A DNA stretch of 64,000 nt, taken from NCBI RefSeq assembly GCF_003480915.1, contig NZ_QUKD01000007.1:251442-315441 (forward strand). Direction: 5' to 3'. Below, piece after piece: positions 62,597 through 64,000 of the stretch. The notes under the pieces were generated by a model. It did no database searches and was not told the origin of the DNA. It worked only from the letters and a program-made list of their open reading frames with translations. Positions within the stretch are counted from its first letter, which is position 1. Every line of letters begins with the position of its first letter. Both the position numbers and the translations under genes were made by a program. The stretch is from Parabacteroides sp. TM07-1AC (GTDB taxonomy: Bacteria > Bacteroidota > Bacteroidia > Bacteroidales > Tannerellaceae).

Positions 62597-63352
62597 ATGA
62601 TGTTACGTATACTGGCTGCATTCATATTCTTTACCCGTCTGCCTTTCTGGAAACTGGCAGAGGTTCCTGCCGAATATTTCAAAAATATAGTCAGCCGGTG
62701 GGCACTGGTAGGCTGGTTTACTGCCGGATTGATGGTAATTGTATTGTATGCTGGTTCTCTTATTCTACCGGCAGGGGTGGCTTTGGCACTGGCCATGGTC
62801 ACCCGGTTACTGATTACAGGTTGCCTGCATGAAGACGGACTGGCGGATTTCTTCGATGGATTCGGAGGGGGTACGAGCCGGGAACGGGTATTGGCGATCA
62901 TGAAGGATTCTCACATAGGAAGCTACGGGGTAATCGGCTTGATCTGTTACTTTGGGCTTTATTATTTATTACTCAGCAGCCTTCCTGTTGAATTGGCAGG
63001 CTGCGCGATCCTGGCGGGCGATCCTTATAGTAAGGGAGTGGCGGGTATGATCATCAACCGCCTGCCGTATGCCCGGAAAGAGGAAGAAGCCAAGAGCAAG
63101 ACGGTATACAGCCGCATGACGACAGGAGAATATCTGTTCAGTCTGATTTGCCTGTTAGTTCCTTTATGCTGGTTGCCGGAACCGGTTTATTTTCTGGCAG
63201 GCCTTCTTCCGGTTGCCACCTGGTATATGCTGACAACGTTTATGAAAAAGAAGATACAAGGGTATACCGGCGATTGTTGCGGAGCCACATTTTTGCTTTG
63301 CGAATTGAGCTTTTACCTTGGGATTGCTGTTATATATACAACAACACTTTAG
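62597..63352 (+). CDS. cobS: Adenosylcobinamide-GDP ribazoletransferase (cobalamin synthase)
   Basis: A 251-aa membrane enzyme joining adenosylcobinamide-GDP to alpha-ribazole(-phosphate). FFTRLPFWK and the metal-binding TGCLHEDGLADFFDGFGGG (about 74-92) are diagnostic, followed by RVLAIMKDSHIGSYGVIGL. About six transmembrane helices. It follows cobT by 33 nt and precedes cobC by 10 nt. Confidence 0.96.
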   Translation: MMLRILAAFIFFTRLPFWKLAEVPAEYFKNIVSRWALVGWFTAGLMVIVLYAGSLILPAGVALALAMVTRLLITGCLHEDGLADFFDGFGGGTSRERVLAIMKDSHIGSYGVIGLICYFGLYYLLLSSLPVELAGCAILAGDPYSKGVAGMIINRLPYARKEEEAKSKTVYSRMTTGEYLFSLICLLVPLCWLPEPVYFLAGLLPVATWYMLTTFMKKKIQGYTGDCCGATFLLCELSFYLGIAVIYTTTL

Positions 63353-63362
63353 AAGTTACTAT

Positions 63363-63896
63363 ATGAATATCTATTTGATCAGACACACCTCTGTCGATGT
63401 TCCTGCAGGCTATGCTTACGGGCAGACAGATGTAGCATTACGTCCGTCTTTTGAAGAAGAGGCCGAAAAAGTAAAAGAATCGCTCTCCGGACTAACGTTC
63501 GATAAAGTCTGGTGCAGCCCGTTAACCCGTTGTGTACGGCTCGCCTCTTACTGCGGTTATCCGGAGGCTACCCGAGAAGATCGGGTAAAAGAGCTTCATT
63601 TCGGAGAATGGGAGATGAAGTCATGGGAGGAGTTATCAGCCGATCCACGTTCTGAAGCCTGGTTTGCCGACTGGATAGAAACCAGAACTCCGGGAGGGGA
63701 ATCCTTAAAGGACCAATATGAACGTGTCAGTTCATTTCTTGATGAAATAAGAAAGAGCGGGCTACAAGATGTCTGCATATTCGCCCACGGAGGAGTTTTA
63801 ACCTGTGCCCGGGTATATGCCGGAGAATATGATATCCAGGATGCTTTCAAGAACGTTCCTTCCTACGGAGAAATTATAAAACTCTCTTTCGACTAA
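63363..63896 (+). CDS. cobC: Alpha-ribazole phosphatase, histidine phosphatase family
   Basis: A 177-aa phosphatase from the ATG giving MNIYLIRHTSVDV. The catalytic RHT motif (7-9), the phosphate-pocket segment WCSPLTRCVRLA, the acid in ELHFGEWEMKSWEEL and the second His in VCIFAHGGVLTC are all present. Position at the end of the cob operon supports the CobC role (removing phosphate from alpha-ribazole phosphate or adenosylcobalamin phosphate) over a general phosphoglycerate mutase-like enzyme. Confidence 0.92.
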   Translation: MNIYLIRHTSVDVPAGYAYGQTDVALRPSFEEEAEKVKESLSGLTFDKVWCSPLTRCVRLASYCGYPEATREDRVKELHFGEWEMKSWEELSADPRSEAWFADWIETRTPGGESLKDQYERVSSFLDEIRKSGLQDVCIFAHGGVLTCARVYAGEYDIQDAFKNVPSYGEIIKLSFD

Positions 63897-63904
63897 ACAT
63901 CCAG

Positions 63905-63942
63905 TACGCGGATGACACGGATTAGGCGGATCAAAACGGATA
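63905..63942. repeat. Half-copy of the GGATGACGCGG interspersed element (copy 3)
   Basis: GCGGATGACACGGATTAGGC and GGATCAAAACGGAT repeat the left arm of the element at 18158 with one or two changes, but no right arm follows. It lies directly after cobC. Confidence 0.8.
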
Positions 63943-63965
63943 AAAAGTGAAACCATGATAAATAA

Positions 63966-64000
63966 AAAAAGGAGTCCACTCTTTCGAATGAACTCCTTTC
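63966..64000 (+). terminator. Likely terminator of the cobalamin operon
   Basis: AAAGGAGT...ACTCCTTT stem with a 16-nt loop, preceded by an A-run; the window ends before the T-run can be seen. Confidence 0.6.

Overview
The window is a chromosomal segment of a Bacteroidales bacterium, most likely Parabacteroides or a close Tannerellaceae relative. This rests on proteins typical of the phylum (Bacteroidetes-type EF-Tu and RpoB, GH92, an Oar-like TonB receptor, HU-CCDC81/SPOR), many promoters of the Bacteroidetes form (-33 TTTG, about 19 bp, -7 TAnnTTTG), and an AmpG-like transporter/kinase/MurQ set resembling the MurNAc genes known from Tannerella forsythia. The genus is inferred; there is no 16S gene here.

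Region 1 (1-11,000, minus strand) is the information-processing core. In transcription order it runs rpsU, xerC, hpf, tRNA-Thr(TGT), tRNA-Tyr, tRNA-Gly, tRNA-Thr(GGT), tuf, tRNA-Trp, secE, nusG, rplK, rplA, rplJ, rplL, rpoB, rpoC (cut by the window start). The tRNA-tuf order matches the E. coli thrU-tyrU-glyT-thrT-tufB block. Hairpins lie after hpf, after tuf and between rplL and rpoB.

Region 2 (11,000-27,500) is mixed metabolism and surface functions: mtnA with a lipoprotein gene, an aminopeptidase P, a gamma-carbonic-anhydrase-like protein, a beta-lactamase-fold hydrolase, a CBM9-like lipoprotein, a HAD phosphatase, a DUF2089/Yip1 membrane operon, a Crp-like regulator, an acyltransferase, a C1 peptidase, a DUF418 protein and a GH92 mannosidase. 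Region 3 (27,500-38,300) carries gltX-waaA, a 7TM-HD phosphodiesterase, priA with a low-molecular-weight phosphatase, a beta-barrel protein, an apparently orphan cobalamin riboswitch and an AAA-ATPase/nuclease-fold protein.

Region 4 (38,400-44,100) is a cell-wall sugar cluster: a GT2 glycosyltransferase, a DUF4922 (HxHxQ) protein, an AmpG/MurT-like transporter, a MurK-like kinase and murQ. Region 5 (44,100-48,300) is mutAB, the adenosylcobalamin-dependent methylmalonyl-CoA mutase. Region 6 (48,400-59,400) holds tRNA-Glu, an RRM protein, a small winged-helix protein, a phosphodiesterase, a TonB receptor, a Pif1-TPR helicase, SPFH plus ribbon-helix-helix genes, and a HU-CCDC81/SPOR protein. Region 7 (59,400-63,900) is a late cobalamin operon (cbiB, an S4-domain gene, cobU, cobT, cobS, cobC) that could supply cofactor to mutAB.

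The most interesting material is between genes. Three intergenic arrays with unrelated sequences share one design: four dyad-containing units at a 22-24 bp period. Other points are the orphan riboswitch, whose variable arm contains a genome-type repeat hairpin, -7 boxes only 4 nt before start codons (possible leaderless mRNAs), large interspersed palindromes, and a 600 bp gene-free tract rich in ATGATAGTT. All calls come from reading sequence; no database search was run.
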